Source of the DNA: Glebionis coronaria
Lineage: Eukaryota > Streptophyta > Magnoliopsida > Asterales > Asteraceae
NCBI GenBank assembly: GCA_025667525.1
Contig: CM046878.1
Coordinates: forward strand, 80,992,196 to 81,056,195
Direction of reading: 5' to 3'
Length of the DNA: 64,000 nt
Shown here: in pieces, positions 37,092-48,088 of the stretch
Position numbering within the stretch: the first letter of the stretch is position 1
How the letters are laid out: each line of letters begins with the position of its first letter
The notes under the pieces: generated by a model
Seen by the model: the letters and a program-made list of their open reading frames with translations, nothing else
Databases searched by the model: none
What the model was told of the DNA's origin: nothing
Translations under genes and position numbers: made by a program

Positions 37092-38561
37092 GTTTTAACA
37101 TGATTATAATTATAAAGATCTAAAGTTTTTTAACTAATATTGATTTGTGTTAAAAATTACATGTTGTTTTTTAGGTTTTATAAAAATTAGGGTTTTGTTT
37201 TTTTTGTTTTTTAAAATCGGCTATGCCGAACTTTTTTTATTAAAAAAAAAATTTGTAAACCCTAAAATTACATGGTAATTGACTTTAGATGTTTTGCATG
37301 AATTAATTGTTATGTCATGTGTGGTTACGATCCGTAGTTTTTAATTGTTAAGAGAATGTGGGAGATCCGTAATGAACGTGCATGTTTTTTTACGGATCAT
37401 ATAATTTTGATTGCTATTTGCTTTATTTGATTCAAAGTTTTAAAATTAGGGAAGACTTTTTATGTTCATAAAAAACCTAGATTTTATATTCTTTGAATAA
37501 ATTGTTATGCATGTGGCTATTTGATTTAGTTTTTTTTGTACTACTTGTTTTCATGCGTTTTTAATATTATATGTTGTAAATAAGGGTAATTTTTTTTTAA
37601 GAAAAATAATATGGACTAAATCTTATCAAAATTAATGAATTGTTTTGAGATGTAAATTACATATGATTTGCGTTGATTAGAATTGCAATAGCAACTTAAC
37701 GGCCTACTCAATTTTGGCAAACTATAAAGTGGGTATAATGCACCGCTGGTCATGTACCCGGTTAAGGAAGGAGGTGTAATGCTTCAGCGCTGACCAAATT
37801 CCCGGCTCGCCTGTGCGTCAAATTGGAATTACCTACGGTTGTTATTGGTATAGTTCTTTAAGGATGATTTAACTACATTAATTCACATCCGAAACACAAT
37901 GAATAAGGTTATTGCTTTGTGCTATAACTGAGTTCTAGAAAAAGTACGGTGTGAATTTAGTTGTGTGTAAAATCTTTGATTGGTTTAACCAATACCTCAA
38001 CTTGCAAATATATGATGAACTTTTAGTCTCACCAAAAAGTTTACTAAACGTTTTTATTAAACTTATGTTATGGAGATGTTTGCATGCTTCTCCATACATG
38101 ATTTTGACACCAAAATCTATACCCTAAAATTTAAGTCATATGCCCTCTAATTGACGAACACTTGAAGTTACAATTGTCGTCATATAAGATATCGGACGAT
38201 GTTGTAATGGAGAGAAAACTTCATGACTGAATAAGATTGCACATGAAGGTTTTACGTTCTTTAGATTAGTCGACTTAATTGAGTTACTCAGTGAGAACTG
38301 GAAACTTAAGGCATAAAGTAGGGATAAAACATGTTTACAATGCAAATGATTTTGGCAATGTAAATCCCTAACATATCTAGAAATTGCAAATTTGTTTGTC
38401 AATTATTGTTCGACAAGTTACTGTGTTGAATACATTTGTCACTAGCAGATCAACTGATGTGATAAATCTATGTCAATATGGATTCTAGTTTTCAAGGAAA
38501 ATACTATGGTTTTATTACCGGGGTAATTTTATTTTCTTGAATTGTATTATCGAAAATACTA

Positions 38562-39590
38562 ATGTTTGAACTTATTTCTATAGAGATGGCTCAACCCGAA
38601 AGCAATCTGACAATAAGCTCGGCGTTCAAAGCTTTCTTTGAACGGCCTGAACTTACTGGCCCTAATTTCAATGACTGGTACCGCTCACTAAGAATTGTTC
38701 TGAGAGCAGCGGGTACTATCAATATCTTGGAAACTCCTTTTCCGGAGGATCTTGCTGAAGGAGCATCTGATGCGGAAAGGCTTCAACACGCTGCTAACGT
38801 TAAGAAGCACCATGAGGTGGCTGTTGTAATGTTAGGGAGAATGGCTCCAGCACTTCAAAGGAAGTATGAGCTATATCCACCTCAGGAAATGCTTGAGGAA
38901 CTTAAGGTTGTGTATGAAACGCCACAAGCTGTAGAGATCTACGATCTGGTTGATGCTCTACATAGCTTCAAGCAAGCTCCTGGAAAGTCCGTAAGTGCAC
39001 ATTACATGGAGATGAGGGGTTATATGGAACAACTCATCGCACTAGGACAACCCTTCGATCATAATATGGCTATTAACCTGATCAATAGGTCCCTTAATAA
39101 GGACTTCGGTGATTTCGTTCGTAACTATAATATGCATTGCACGGGGAAGACAGTTAATGATTTGCAAGCAATGCTCATTGACTTCGAAAAGGGTTTAAAA
39201 GATAAGGCATCCACTGCTACGCCTCAAGTACTTTATGTACAAAAGGGTAGAGTGGCTAAACCTAAACCGCAAGTGAATAAAAAGCAGAAAGGCAAAGGCA
39301 AGGCTGATAAGAGCAAGCAAGTTGCGACTACATCTAAGCCGAAGCAGAACTTTGCTAAGAAATCTCAGAAAGATGAGACTTGTCACTACTGCAAGATGAC
39401 TGGACACTGGAAGAGGAATTGCTCTCTCTATCTCCATGAAATGGCAGAACATAAGAAGAAGGCTGAGCAAGTTGCTGCAGCACCATCTTCAGGTAACTTA
39501 TTTATGATCGAGTTATTTAATCTTTCATACAAATCAAACTCCTGGGTATATGATACGGGATGTGGTATTAATATTTGTAATACCCTGTAG
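38562..39590 (+). pseudogene. Copia copy 1 gag and start of protease
   Basis: The frame carries a gag region (FFERPELTGPNFNDWYRSLR, YDLVDALHSFKQAPGKSVSA), the CCHC knuckle CHYCKMTGHWKRNC (39381-39422), and the start of the protease with active-site WVYDTGCG. It ends at TAG 39588-39590, eleven codons after the DTG triad. Copy 2 has CAG here, so the stop is private to this copy. The coding frame itself continues after the stop. Confidence 0.9.
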
Positions 39591-41526
39591 GGATTTGAGT
39601 TGAAGAGGAGACTTACCTATGGGGAACAATTTATGCAAGTGGGCAATGGCGCACAAGCAGCAGTTGAAGCTATAGGAATATTTAAATTAGTTTTACCTTC
39701 GGGTTTAGTACTGTGTTTAAATAATTGTCATTATGCACCTACAATTGTTAGGGGTGTCATTTCCTTTTCTTGTATGTTGGATCTTGGATTTAATCACACG
39801 ATTGATAATAATAGAATTTCTGTTTTCAAAGATGGTTTATTCTATTTTGATGCAATTTCTGTGAATGGTGTTTTTGAAATTAACATGCATGATAAAAATT
39901 CCAAGAGGAAAAATAATTCTGTTTTTTAGCATGAATAAGAAGAGTAAGTTAGACAAGAACTCTTCTTATCTTTGGCATTGTAGGCTTGCCCATATTGGGA
40001 AGACTCGCATACAAAAGCTGCAACGTGATGGGCTTTTGGAAAGTATCAATGATGAATCATTTGATAAATGTGAATCTTGTATCTCTGGAAAGATGACCAA
40101 GAAACCTTTTAATAGCAATATTGAAAGGGCTATTGAACTACTTGGTTTGATACATACTGATGTGTGTGGACCACTTAGACATGTGTCAAGGAAAGGTGCT
40201 AGCTACTTCTTAACGTTTACGGATGATTATAGCCGTTATGGTTATGTTTATTTACTTAAGCATAAACATGAGATATTTGAAACATTCAAAACGTTTAAAG
40301 CAGAAGTAGAGTTACAACTAGGAAAGAAGATTAAAGCTCTTCGTTCTGATTTTGGTGGTGAATATTTAAGTCAAGAGTTTAAAGATTATTTAAGTGAGAA
40401 TGGAATTGTTCAGAAACTTACTTCTCCGTATACTCCACAACAAAATGGTGTATCCGAAAGGAGAAATCGTACATTATTAGATATGGTGCGATCTATGTTT
40501 AATCTTACAACTTTACCATTATCCTTTTGGGATTATGCTCTTAAATCTGTTGTTCGTATTCTGAATATGGTTCCCACAAAGAAGGTTGATAAGACACCAT
40601 ATGAATTATGGTATGGCAAGAAGCCATATTTGTCTTATTTAAAAGTCTGGGGTTGTGAGGGGTATGTGAAACGTGACTCTGGAGATAAACTCCAACAACG
40701 CTCAGTTAAATGTATCTGTGTAGGTTACCCTAAGGAAACTATGGGTTACTACTTTTATTATCCGGCTGAGAACAAAATAGTTGTGGCTCGGTATGGAGAC
40801 TTCCTTGAAAGTGATCTTGTAAATCAAGAATTCAGTGGGAGAAATTATGATCTTGAAAAAATTCAAGAAGATACATTGCCTTCTAAAAATACTAGCGAAG
40901 AAATTCTTGTAGAACCAGAAAGTCTGAGTGTTCCACCGGAATTAATTCCTCCACGTAGGTCTCAAAGGACCATACGTGCGCCAGACAAACTATATCGTTA
41001 CATAGAGGATGATGAGGAGGAAGTAGGGGATCTTGGTGAACCTGCTTACTATCGATCCGCAATGTCTGATCCAGAAAAGTCAAAATGGATAGTTGCGATG
41101 AATGAGGAAATGAAATCCATGGAAATCAATGATGTTTGGATTCTTGTAGACGCGCCTAAAAATGCTAAAGTAGTGAAAAATAGGTGGATCTATAAGAAGA
41201 AAACTGACGTGGATGGAGATGTACAATTCTATAAAGCACGTTTAGTGGCTAAAGGTTTTACTCACACTTTTGGCATAGACTACGAGGAGACATTTTCTCC
41301 TGTAGCAGACTTACGAGCTATTAGGATTCTCTTAGCTATAGCAGCATACTATGACTATGAGATATGGCAAATGGATGTTAAAACTGCCTTCTTGAACGGT
41401 CGCTTAGATGAAGATATCTATATGCAACAACCGGAAGGGTACGTTGATCCTAAATATCCAAAGCGCATGTGCAAACTTCAAAGATCTATTTATGGTTTGA
41501 AGCAAGCATCACGTCAATGGAATTAG
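39591..41526 (+). pseudogene. Copia copy 1 pol: protease end, integrase, reverse transcriptase (part)
   Basis: After the stop the frame continues as KRRLTYGEQ to 39929. A T-run at 39922-39927 has six T where copy 2 has five, shifting the frame. It resumes with the GAG-pre-integrase motif LWHCRLAHIGKTRIQKLQ, integrase (HTDVCGPLRHVS, FTDDYSRYGYVYLL, LRSDFGGEYLS, QQNGVSERRNRTLLD), and the start of RVT_2 (MNEEMKSMEINDVW, VVKNRWIYKKK, YEETFSPVADLRAIR, QMDVKTAFLNG). In the integrase the Arg of RSDRGGE is Phe in this copy. The frame ends at TAG 41524-41526, where copy 2 has AAG. Confidence 0.9.
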
Positions 41527-42624
41527 CGATTTGATGAAGAAATCAAAAAGTTCGGATTTATTCAAAATCGTGATGAGCCATGTGTATATCGCAAAGCTAG
41601 TGGGAGTAATGTAGTGTTCCTAATTCTATATGTCGATGACATATTAATCATGGGAAGTAACATTCCAAGACTTAAGGAAGTTAAGGATTATCTTGGTAAA
41701 TGTTTTTCTATGAAAGATTTGGGAGATGCTGCATATATTCTGGGAATTAAAATCTATCGAGATAGGAGTAGGCGGTTAATTGGTCTTAGCCAAGATGCTT
41801 ATATTGATAAGATATTGAAGAAATATAACATGCATAACTCTAAGAAAGGTTTTTTACCGATGGAGGTTAAGCATGAGTTAAGTCATGAGAAAGATGCATC
41901 ATCACCTGAAGAGGTGGCTTACATGAAGAAGGTGCCTTATGCTTCGACAGTAGGATCTATTATGTATGCTGTAAAATGTACAAGGCCTGATGTGGCGTTT
42001 GCTCATAACTTGGTCAGTAGATACCAACAGAATCCAGGAAAGTTCCACTGGACTGCTGTTAAGCATATTCTAAAGTATTTGAGGAGTACGAAAGATATGT
42101 TTTTGGTATTCGGGGGTAAACCAGACACATAACTAAATGTAACAGGGTTCTGTGATGCGTCCTGGCAATGTGATAAAGACGATACGAAGTCTCAGACGGG
42201 TTACGTGTTTGTCATCAATGGAGGAGCAGTTGTCTGGAAGAGCAGTAAGCAGAAAACCATTGCTATGCATGCGACTCAATCTGAGTACATGGCTGCTTCA
42301 GAAGCTGCAATGGAAGCTGTTTGGATTAGGAAGTTTATTGGAGATCTTGGAGTGATGCCTTCAATTAAAGAACCTATTGATATATATTGCGATAATTCTG
42401 CTGCAATAATATTCGCCAATGACCCTGGAGTTATGAAAGGCGCCAGACACTTTAAACGTAGATATCACTACGTTCGAGAACAAGTGGAAGCTCGAGAAAT
42501 AAAATTGATAAAAGTTCACACAGATGATAACGTAGCTGATCCTTTTACTAAGGCTTTATCTAGGCCAAAGGTAGTTAAGCATGCCAAGGCAATTGAGCTG
42601 CAACTAGCTAGCGAATTCATGTAA
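41527..42624 (+). pseudogene. Copia copy 1 pol: reverse transcriptase end and RNase H
   Basis: The same frame continues past the stop with the catalytic YVDDILIMG (YVDD at 41629-41640), GDAAYILGIKI and TRPDVAFAHNLVSRY. It meets TAA at 42130-42132 (GAA in copy 2), then holds the RNase H part GFCDASWQCDKDDTKSQTGY, SEYMAASEAAMEAVWIR, IYCDNSAAI, HFKRRYHYVREQV and DPFTKAL, ending at TAA near 42624. Confidence 0.9.
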
Positions 42625-43410
42625 TAAATCTGTTGATTAGTATTTGGATAAAGGATGTAAGACATTATTGAATTGATGAAATAAAGATTGGATTTCGTTT
42701 ATTTTCTGTTATTTGATTTTGTATCCTATTTTACATGTTTTAATCCATGAGCATTATGATGTTTCTAAATGTCCGTTGTCGATTAATAATATGGGAGTAT
42801 TATTAAACTAAGACAATTCGAAATGGTGACAGAGTATACTTGAAAGTATATTGGTCAATTTTGGATGATATTTGGTGGATCAAATATTGGTCTTATCCCA
42901 ACTATATGATTTTACTTTATGGATCTTTGTCATTAAGTAAATCATAAATAGTTATCCTTAGACCTGAGATACCAGAAAACTGCATTGAATGTAGTGCATT
43001 TCTGTAAGGTAACCTAACGCTAAACGTAACTGGTAGTTATAAGGGTTATTTTCAGAAGTGTTGCGAAGTTCATGTGTTTTGCTTGTAGTCAAAATGGGAT
43101 TTGTTTCCTTCAAATTTATTTTGAAGTATAAATACAGCTGGGCCCCTCGGAGGAGTAGTAAGATGTTTGTGTGGCCACACCCAAATGTGTTTTGGTAATC
43201 TTGCTATATCCGTAAACGAGACACAGAATGGTTAATGAAGGAATGACTGAGATCCATATCCTTATTAACGATGTATTTGAAATGAAAGGATAATAATAAT
43301 GATGTAATCATTAAAAGGTTCTTGTACAGGAGACCTTACCCGGTTTGTACTAGTGACATTGCTAGTGTAACTAGACGCTAGTCAATGTGATCACGATATT
43401 AGAATTTTGT

Positions 43411-43422
43411 CCAAGTGGGAGC
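43411..43422 (+). other. polypurine tract of Copia copy 1
   Basis: CCAAGTGGGAGC immediately precedes the 3' LTR. The purine stretch AAGTGGGAG is the plus-strand primer position. The same sequence precedes the 3' LTR of copy 2. Confidence 0.8.
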
Positions 43423-44207
43423 TGAAAGTTTATGGACTTAAAATTAATAGTCGTGAGATAGGATCGAACTCGAGATCACGGGATTGCACACATAACGTAA
43501 AGGGTTAATTTATTTATTAAATATATTTTATATATATTTATTAAATCGAACCAAAGCTTAACTAACGATCGTTAATAAATAAAAGTTAAGTTATAACGAC
43601 CGTTATGGAATTAAATAGAAGCTAAAAAGAAGAAGGAAAAATTACACAAACACCCCTTATGGAGGGTGTTAATCGGCGGCAACAAGAGGGGGCAAAGGGA
43701 AACATTGGTTTCCTAATTTGTTATTACTTGGAAAGCAAGTTTGCCAAGCCTATATAAACAAACCCCTAGCCTCATAAATTTTCATCCCTCTCTCTCTTTT
43801 TCTTGCTTTGATCGCCGGCCACTCTTACCCCACTTTAGGGTTTCGTTTGGTTTTCGATCTTGTCTATTTATCTAGTCCTAGCCCCTCTCTAGGGTTGTTG
43901 AGTAGATATTCTATAAGCGCTGAAGCTCGGTTTGTTCGTGTTAGACTCACGGTTAACTCGCCGTATTACGTGTGTACAAGAGCGTGATATAATCTTCCTT
44001 TAGATTATATTCTTGGTGGTGTCCGTGATAAACCCTAGTTGCCGTTCGTTCCGTCGTCTTGTGGATCTTGCTAGGATAAAGGTATGTAACACTAATCTTG
44101 ATTAATATAATTGTGTTAAATTAATGATCTTGTTAATTGCTTCCGCTATGCGTTCTTTGATCCATATTAGGGTTTTAAATAATTGTTATGAACTATATAA
44201 ACCTTCA
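43423..44207 (+). repeat. 3' LTR of Copia copy 1
   Basis: 785 bp, same ends as the 5' LTR, about 15 single-base differences, followed by the GTGGG duplication and the continuation of module B (ACTATACACG). Confidence 0.95.
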
Positions 44208-44386
44208 GTGGGACTATACACGTTTCATAGAGAAAAAACCGTAGTACAATATAATTTTGTACTGGCTGTTAGCATTTTATTGTCTTTAATTTAACAAGGA
44301 AGTTTCGACATTTGGAATCCCAAGTACACGACTTCTTAGGATGCCAGTGATATCCATGAATTAGTCAAAGTATAACCACACCAGAT

Positions 44387-44493
44387 GACCCCATGGTGAT
44401 ATCGGTAATGTCGAGATTCGTGAGACATTAAACGAGTCTACTGCCATCTGCTCCGATTGAAGATGACCCCGACAGTGGCAAATTGGATACATT
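44387..44493 (+). pseudogene. third scrap of the Rpp21-like repeat region
   Basis: CAGATGACCCCATGGTGATA then TCGGTAATG, GAGATT, ACATTAAACGAGTCTACTG, ATCTGCTCCG, GAAGATGACCC, GGCAAATTGGATACATTG matches 4788-4906 of the Rpp21-like gene with substitutions and small deletions. It joins module C at ACATTGTTAGAAAA. Too short and broken to code. Confidence 0.85.
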
Positions 44494-45010
44494 GTTAGAA
44501 AACCTTAATTTTTATTAGACAACTTGCTTAATCACTATTTTGGATAAACCTAATCATATAAATAGATTAAAAAGCTAATAATATGTGTAAGTTATCTAAA
44601 CTAAGGGCTTGTTTCTTTTTTTAAATGTTTTCATATTAGGCTCTTAACTAGCCTCTTAGTAGGAAAAGAGAGATTTTGGTGTGAAACAAGATGTTCAAAA
44701 GGATTTGGGCCCACAACTTTTCTCACTAAGAGGCACAAAAAGAAAAAGAAACACCCCCTAAGTCCGTGACAAAGTAAATAAGTTCTTTTTCACCTTGGAC
44801 CTTATTAGATAATATGATACTCATCTTAACATGCTTGTTAATTAGGTATTTACGGATGTATATAAGCCATCAACATGTCATTTCCTCAACCTATGTGGAG
44901 ACTATATATATGCTTTTTCATAAAGAAAAAAATATACAATATTTGTATTAGATGTTACTACGTACCTTTTTAAGGAAGTTTTGACACAAAATTTTAGAAG
45001 CACCCGAACA
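44494..45010. repeat. module C of the tandem promoter-like repeat
   Basis: Diverged copy with an internal deletion: ATTGTTAGAAAACC, TTGGATAAACCTAATC, ATTAAAAAGCTAATAATATG, (MITE 44605-44758), AAGTAAATAAGTTC, AACATGCTTG, GATGTATATAAGCC, CCTCAACCTATGTGGAGAC, TTCATAAAGAAAAAA. After it, AAAATTTTAGAAGCACC matches the leader of module D, but where D has ATG this copy has ATC. Confidence 0.8.
44605..44758. mobile_element. PIF/Harbinger-like (Tourist-type) MITE
   Basis: Ends GGGCTTGTTTCTTTTTTT and GGGGGTGTTTCTTTTTCTTT (reverse complement of the right end), flanked by TAA on both sides (44602-44604, 44759-44761). Modules A and B lack it at the matching place (AAGTTATACAAATCGC). 154 bp, non-coding. 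Confidence 0.8.
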
Positions 45011-45019
45011 TCATAGTTT

Positions 45020-45290
45020 TTATCAGTAGTAGTGATATTTTACTAGTGATAAAGTAACGAAACATCATTAATAATATTACTCAATAGGTAACTATGTTTT
45101 TAAAATGTCATTAGCGATATTTCAATGCTTTATCATTATTGAAATATCACCGGTGATATTTATAACTTTAGTTTCTCTTTCGTTTTTTTACAATTTTTTA
45201 GCAAAAATCATTCTTTCGTTTTTCTAATGAAACTTAATGTTAGATAATGAGTGACTATAATTTGTCTCAATATCTATAAGCATGCAAGGA
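45020..45290. repeat. second copy of the 30235-30580 dispersed repeat
   Basis: GATATTTTACTAGTGATAAA, TTGAAATATCACCGGTGATA, TTTATAACTTTAGTTTCTC and TGTCTCAATATC correspond in order to 30280-30560. It separates modules C and D. Confidence 0.7.
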
Positions 45291-45299
45291 AAAAGAAAC

Positions 45300-45610
45300 T
45301 TACTCATGCTTTGAATAAAATATTTAAAAAGCTGGGATTGTGTACAAGTTATCTAAATCGTCTAATGATATGGTACATAACAAATTCAATTTACCCGTAC
45401 CATCGAAGGTCTAGATAATGTGATACTTATCTTAACATGCTTGATGCGTATTCACGGATGTATATAGCCCATCAACATATTATGATCTCAACCTGTGGGA
45501 CAATCATACTCCCTAAGCCTGTATAATTAATAATGTTTCTGTTAGCTCGTTCTAAATTTTCAGTGTCTTTAATAAGAAAGTTGTAACTCCAAATTTTAGA
45601 AGCACACCAA
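45300..45610. repeat. module D of the tandem promoter-like repeat
   Basis: TGTACAAGTTATCTAAATCG, AACATGCTTGATGCG, GGATGTATATAGCCC, CAACATATTATGATCTCAAC, CTGTGGGAC, then GTCTTTAATAAGAAAGTTG and AAATTTTAGAAGCACACC just before an ATG at 45611. Most diverged of the four, but the only one with an open reading frame after the leader. Confidence 0.7.
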
Positions 45611-45868
45611 ATGTTAGCTGTTCCGTTTACAAACATAGTTTTTCTACTTCTTCTTTCAAACGCAGTTTCATTTCAGTACGGGAAAATCAAACCAATAATG
45701 CACATACGGACTCCCAATGATCGTCTTCCTGACAACTTCTTTCATGGAAGTTGTGTGTTGTTTAAGGAATGTGTGTCAGTCTGGGATGGTCGAAAGGCGA
45801 AAGAATGTGTAACGGTTGTTGAGTTAGGTTTTTTAGAATTGAAGTACGTTCATGTATTTCATGATTGA
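45611..45868 (+). CDS. hypothetical small secreted protein
   Basis: An 85-codon frame starts MLAVPFTNIVFLLLLSNAVS, a good signal-peptide shape (short start, hydrophobic core, small residues before a possible cleavage at AVSFQ). The rest has three cysteines (HGSCVLFKECVSVWDGRKAK, then ECVTVVELG) and ends at TGA. I do not recognise the family. It lies downstream of module D, whose TATATA motif and leader would serve as promoter and 5' UTR on the plus strand. It may instead be only the first exon of a longer gene. Confidence 0.4.
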   Translation: MLAVPFTNIVFLLLLSNAVSFQYGKIKPIMHIRTPNDRLPDNFFHGSCVLFKECVSVWDGRKAKECVTVVELGFLELKYVHVFHD

Positions 45869-46107
45869 TTAAGTTGTATGTTTGATGGATAGCAAGTAAC
45901 TAATGTTGGATGTTTATGGTTGAACAATGTGCTTTGGGTTTGAAGAGGGTGTTGGGTTTATCCCATATCGCTCGTGTAGTGGTAGTGGAGAGTGAATAAG
46001 TATCTATATAGAGAACAAGCTGCACATGTAGATAGCAACGATCACAAAGCAAACTACTTACTAAAGAATACCGTGTTCTCGTTACATAAATTGGCATACG
46101 CCTAGTT

Positions 46108-46139
46108 TTGGAGAGCTCTTCCTATAGGAAGAGCTCCAA
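46108..46139. repeat. inverted repeat around GAGCTCTTCC
   Basis: TTGGAGAGCTCTTCC and GGAAGAGCTCCAA flank TATA. The left arm has an extra AG. A 13-bp stem forms with a 2-base bulge. Confidence 0.8.
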
Positions 46140-46471
46140 CCAATATTTAGTTAAAAAGAGCCGAGGTTTGTATTTATGCTTTTATTCAGTGAGATCCCCA
46201 CCGAAACTGCAAAGAGAGCCAAAGCATTCAACTGTCCCATTAGTTACTATTCTAGATCAGAGGAACCAGAAACGAAGTATAGATACTTTTCACGCATCAT
46301 TCAATTGGCCTAAAATTGCTAATCATTTATTAGATCATTGCTATTTCATCAGCTTGAGCCTAATATCACCAACTTTAAGAAAAACATGTGATTGAAATCG
46401 GCGAGCACAACCATCTCTAGGTTTGTGTGTGTCATCCTTGTGTAGAAGGGCCTAAATGATTGAGAAAATTC

Positions 46472-46506
46472 TTTGGACCATTTCTCGATTTGTAACATGT
46501 CATCCT
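46472..46506 (-). ncRNA. U6 snRNA gene, 3' piece (split by Copia copy 2)
   Basis: Minus strand from 46506: AGGATGACATG, AAATCGAGAAATGGTCCAAA, the conserved 3' part of plant U6 snRNA (GGATGACACG....AAATCGAGAAATGGTCC). The AGGAT at its start is the duplicated target, shared with the 5' piece at 54397. After GGTCCAAA comes GAATTTTC, a modest T-run that could still act as a Pol III stop. Confidence 0.9.
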
Positions 46507-47292
46507 TGTAGGTTTATATAGTTCATAACAATTATTTAAAACCCTAATATGGATCAAAGAACGCATAGCGGAAGCGATTAACAAGATCATTAATTTAAAA
46601 CAATTATATTAATCAAGATTAGGGTTACATACTTTTATCCTAGCAAGATCCACAAGACGACGGAACGAACGGCAACTAGGGTTTATCACGAACACCACCA
46701 AGAATATAATCTAAAGGAAGATTATATCATGCTCTTGTACACACGTAATACGGCGAGTTAACCGTGAGTCTAGCGCGAACAAACCGAGCTTCAACGCTTA
46801 TGGAATATCTACCCAACAACCCTAGAGAGGGGCTAGGACTAGATAAATAGACAAGATCGAAAACCAAACGAAACCCTAAAGTGGGGTAGGGGTGGCCGGC
46901 GATCAACAAAGACAAAAGAGAGAGAGGGATGAAAAATTATGAGGCTAGGGGTTTGTTTATATAGGCTTGGCAAACTTGCTTTCCAAGTAATAACAAATTA
47001 GGAAACCATAGTTCCCCTTTGCCCCCTCCTTTTGCCGCCGATCAACATACACCCCAAGGGGGTGTTTGTGTAATTTTTCCTTCTTCTTTTTAGCTTCTAT
47101 TTAATTCCATAACGGTCGTTATAACTTAACTTTTATTTATTAACGATCGTTAGTTAAACTTTGGTTTGATTTAATAAATATATATAAAATATATTTAATA
47201 AATAAATTAACCCTTTACGTTATGTATGCAATCCCGTGATCCCGAGTTCGATCCTATCTCACGACTATTAATTTTAAGTCCATAAACTTTCA
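46507..47292 (-). repeat. 3' LTR of Copia copy 2
   Basis: Read on minus: TGAAAGTTTATGG at 47292 to ATAAACCTACA at 46507. The last bases are ACA rather than the TTCA of copy 1. Adjacent purine tract GTCCAAGTGGGAGC at 47293-47306. Confidence 0.95.
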
Positions 47293-48088
47293 GCTCCCAC
47301 TTGGACAAAATTCTAATATCGTGATCACATTGACTAGCGTCTAGTTACACTAGCAATGTCACTAGTACAAACCGGGTAAGCTCTCCTGGACAATAACCTT
47401 TTAATGATTACATCATTATTATTATCCTTTCATTTCAAATACATCGTTAATAAGGATATGGATCTCAGTCATTCTTTCATTAACTATTCTGTTTCTCGTT
47501 TACGGATATAGCGAGATTACCAAAACACATTTGGGTGTGGCCACACAAACATCTTACTACTCCCCCGAGGGGCCCAGCTGTATTTATACTTCAAAATAAA
47601 TTTGAAGGAAACAAATCCCATTTTGACTACAAGCAAAACACATGAACTTTGCAACACTTCTGAAAATAACCCTTATAACTACCAGTTACGTTTAGCGTTA
47701 GGTTACCTTACAGAAATGCACTACATTCAATGCAGTTTTCTGGTATCTCAGGTCTAAGGATAACTATTTATGATTCACTTAATGACAAAGATCCATAAAG
47801 TAAAATCATATAGCTGGGATAAGTCCAATATTTGATCCATCAAATATCATCCAAAATTGATCAATATACTTTCAAGTATACTCTGTCACAATTTCGAATT
47901 GTCTTAGTTTAATAATACTCCCATATTATTAGTCGACAACGGACATTTAGAAACATCATAATGCTCATGGATTAAAACATGTAAAATAGGATACAAAATC
48001 AAATAACAGAAAAATAAACGAAATCTATTCTTTATTTCATCAATTTAATAATGTCTTACATCCTTTATCCAAATACTAATCAACAGAT

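Larger units (their letters stand above)
36292..44207 (+). mobile_element. full-length Ty1/Copia retrotransposon, copy 1
   Basis: LTRs 36292-37076 and 43423-44207, both 785 bp, with TG...CA ends and a 5-bp duplication GTGGG (36287-36291, 44208-44212). Between them lie PBS, gag, protease, integrase, reverse transcriptase, RNase H and polypurine tract in Copia order. The two LTRs differ at about 15 positions by eye (near 2 percent), so the insertion is fairly recent. It interrupts module B. The coding region has at least three stops and one frameshift. Same family as the element at 46507-54396. Confidence 0.96.
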
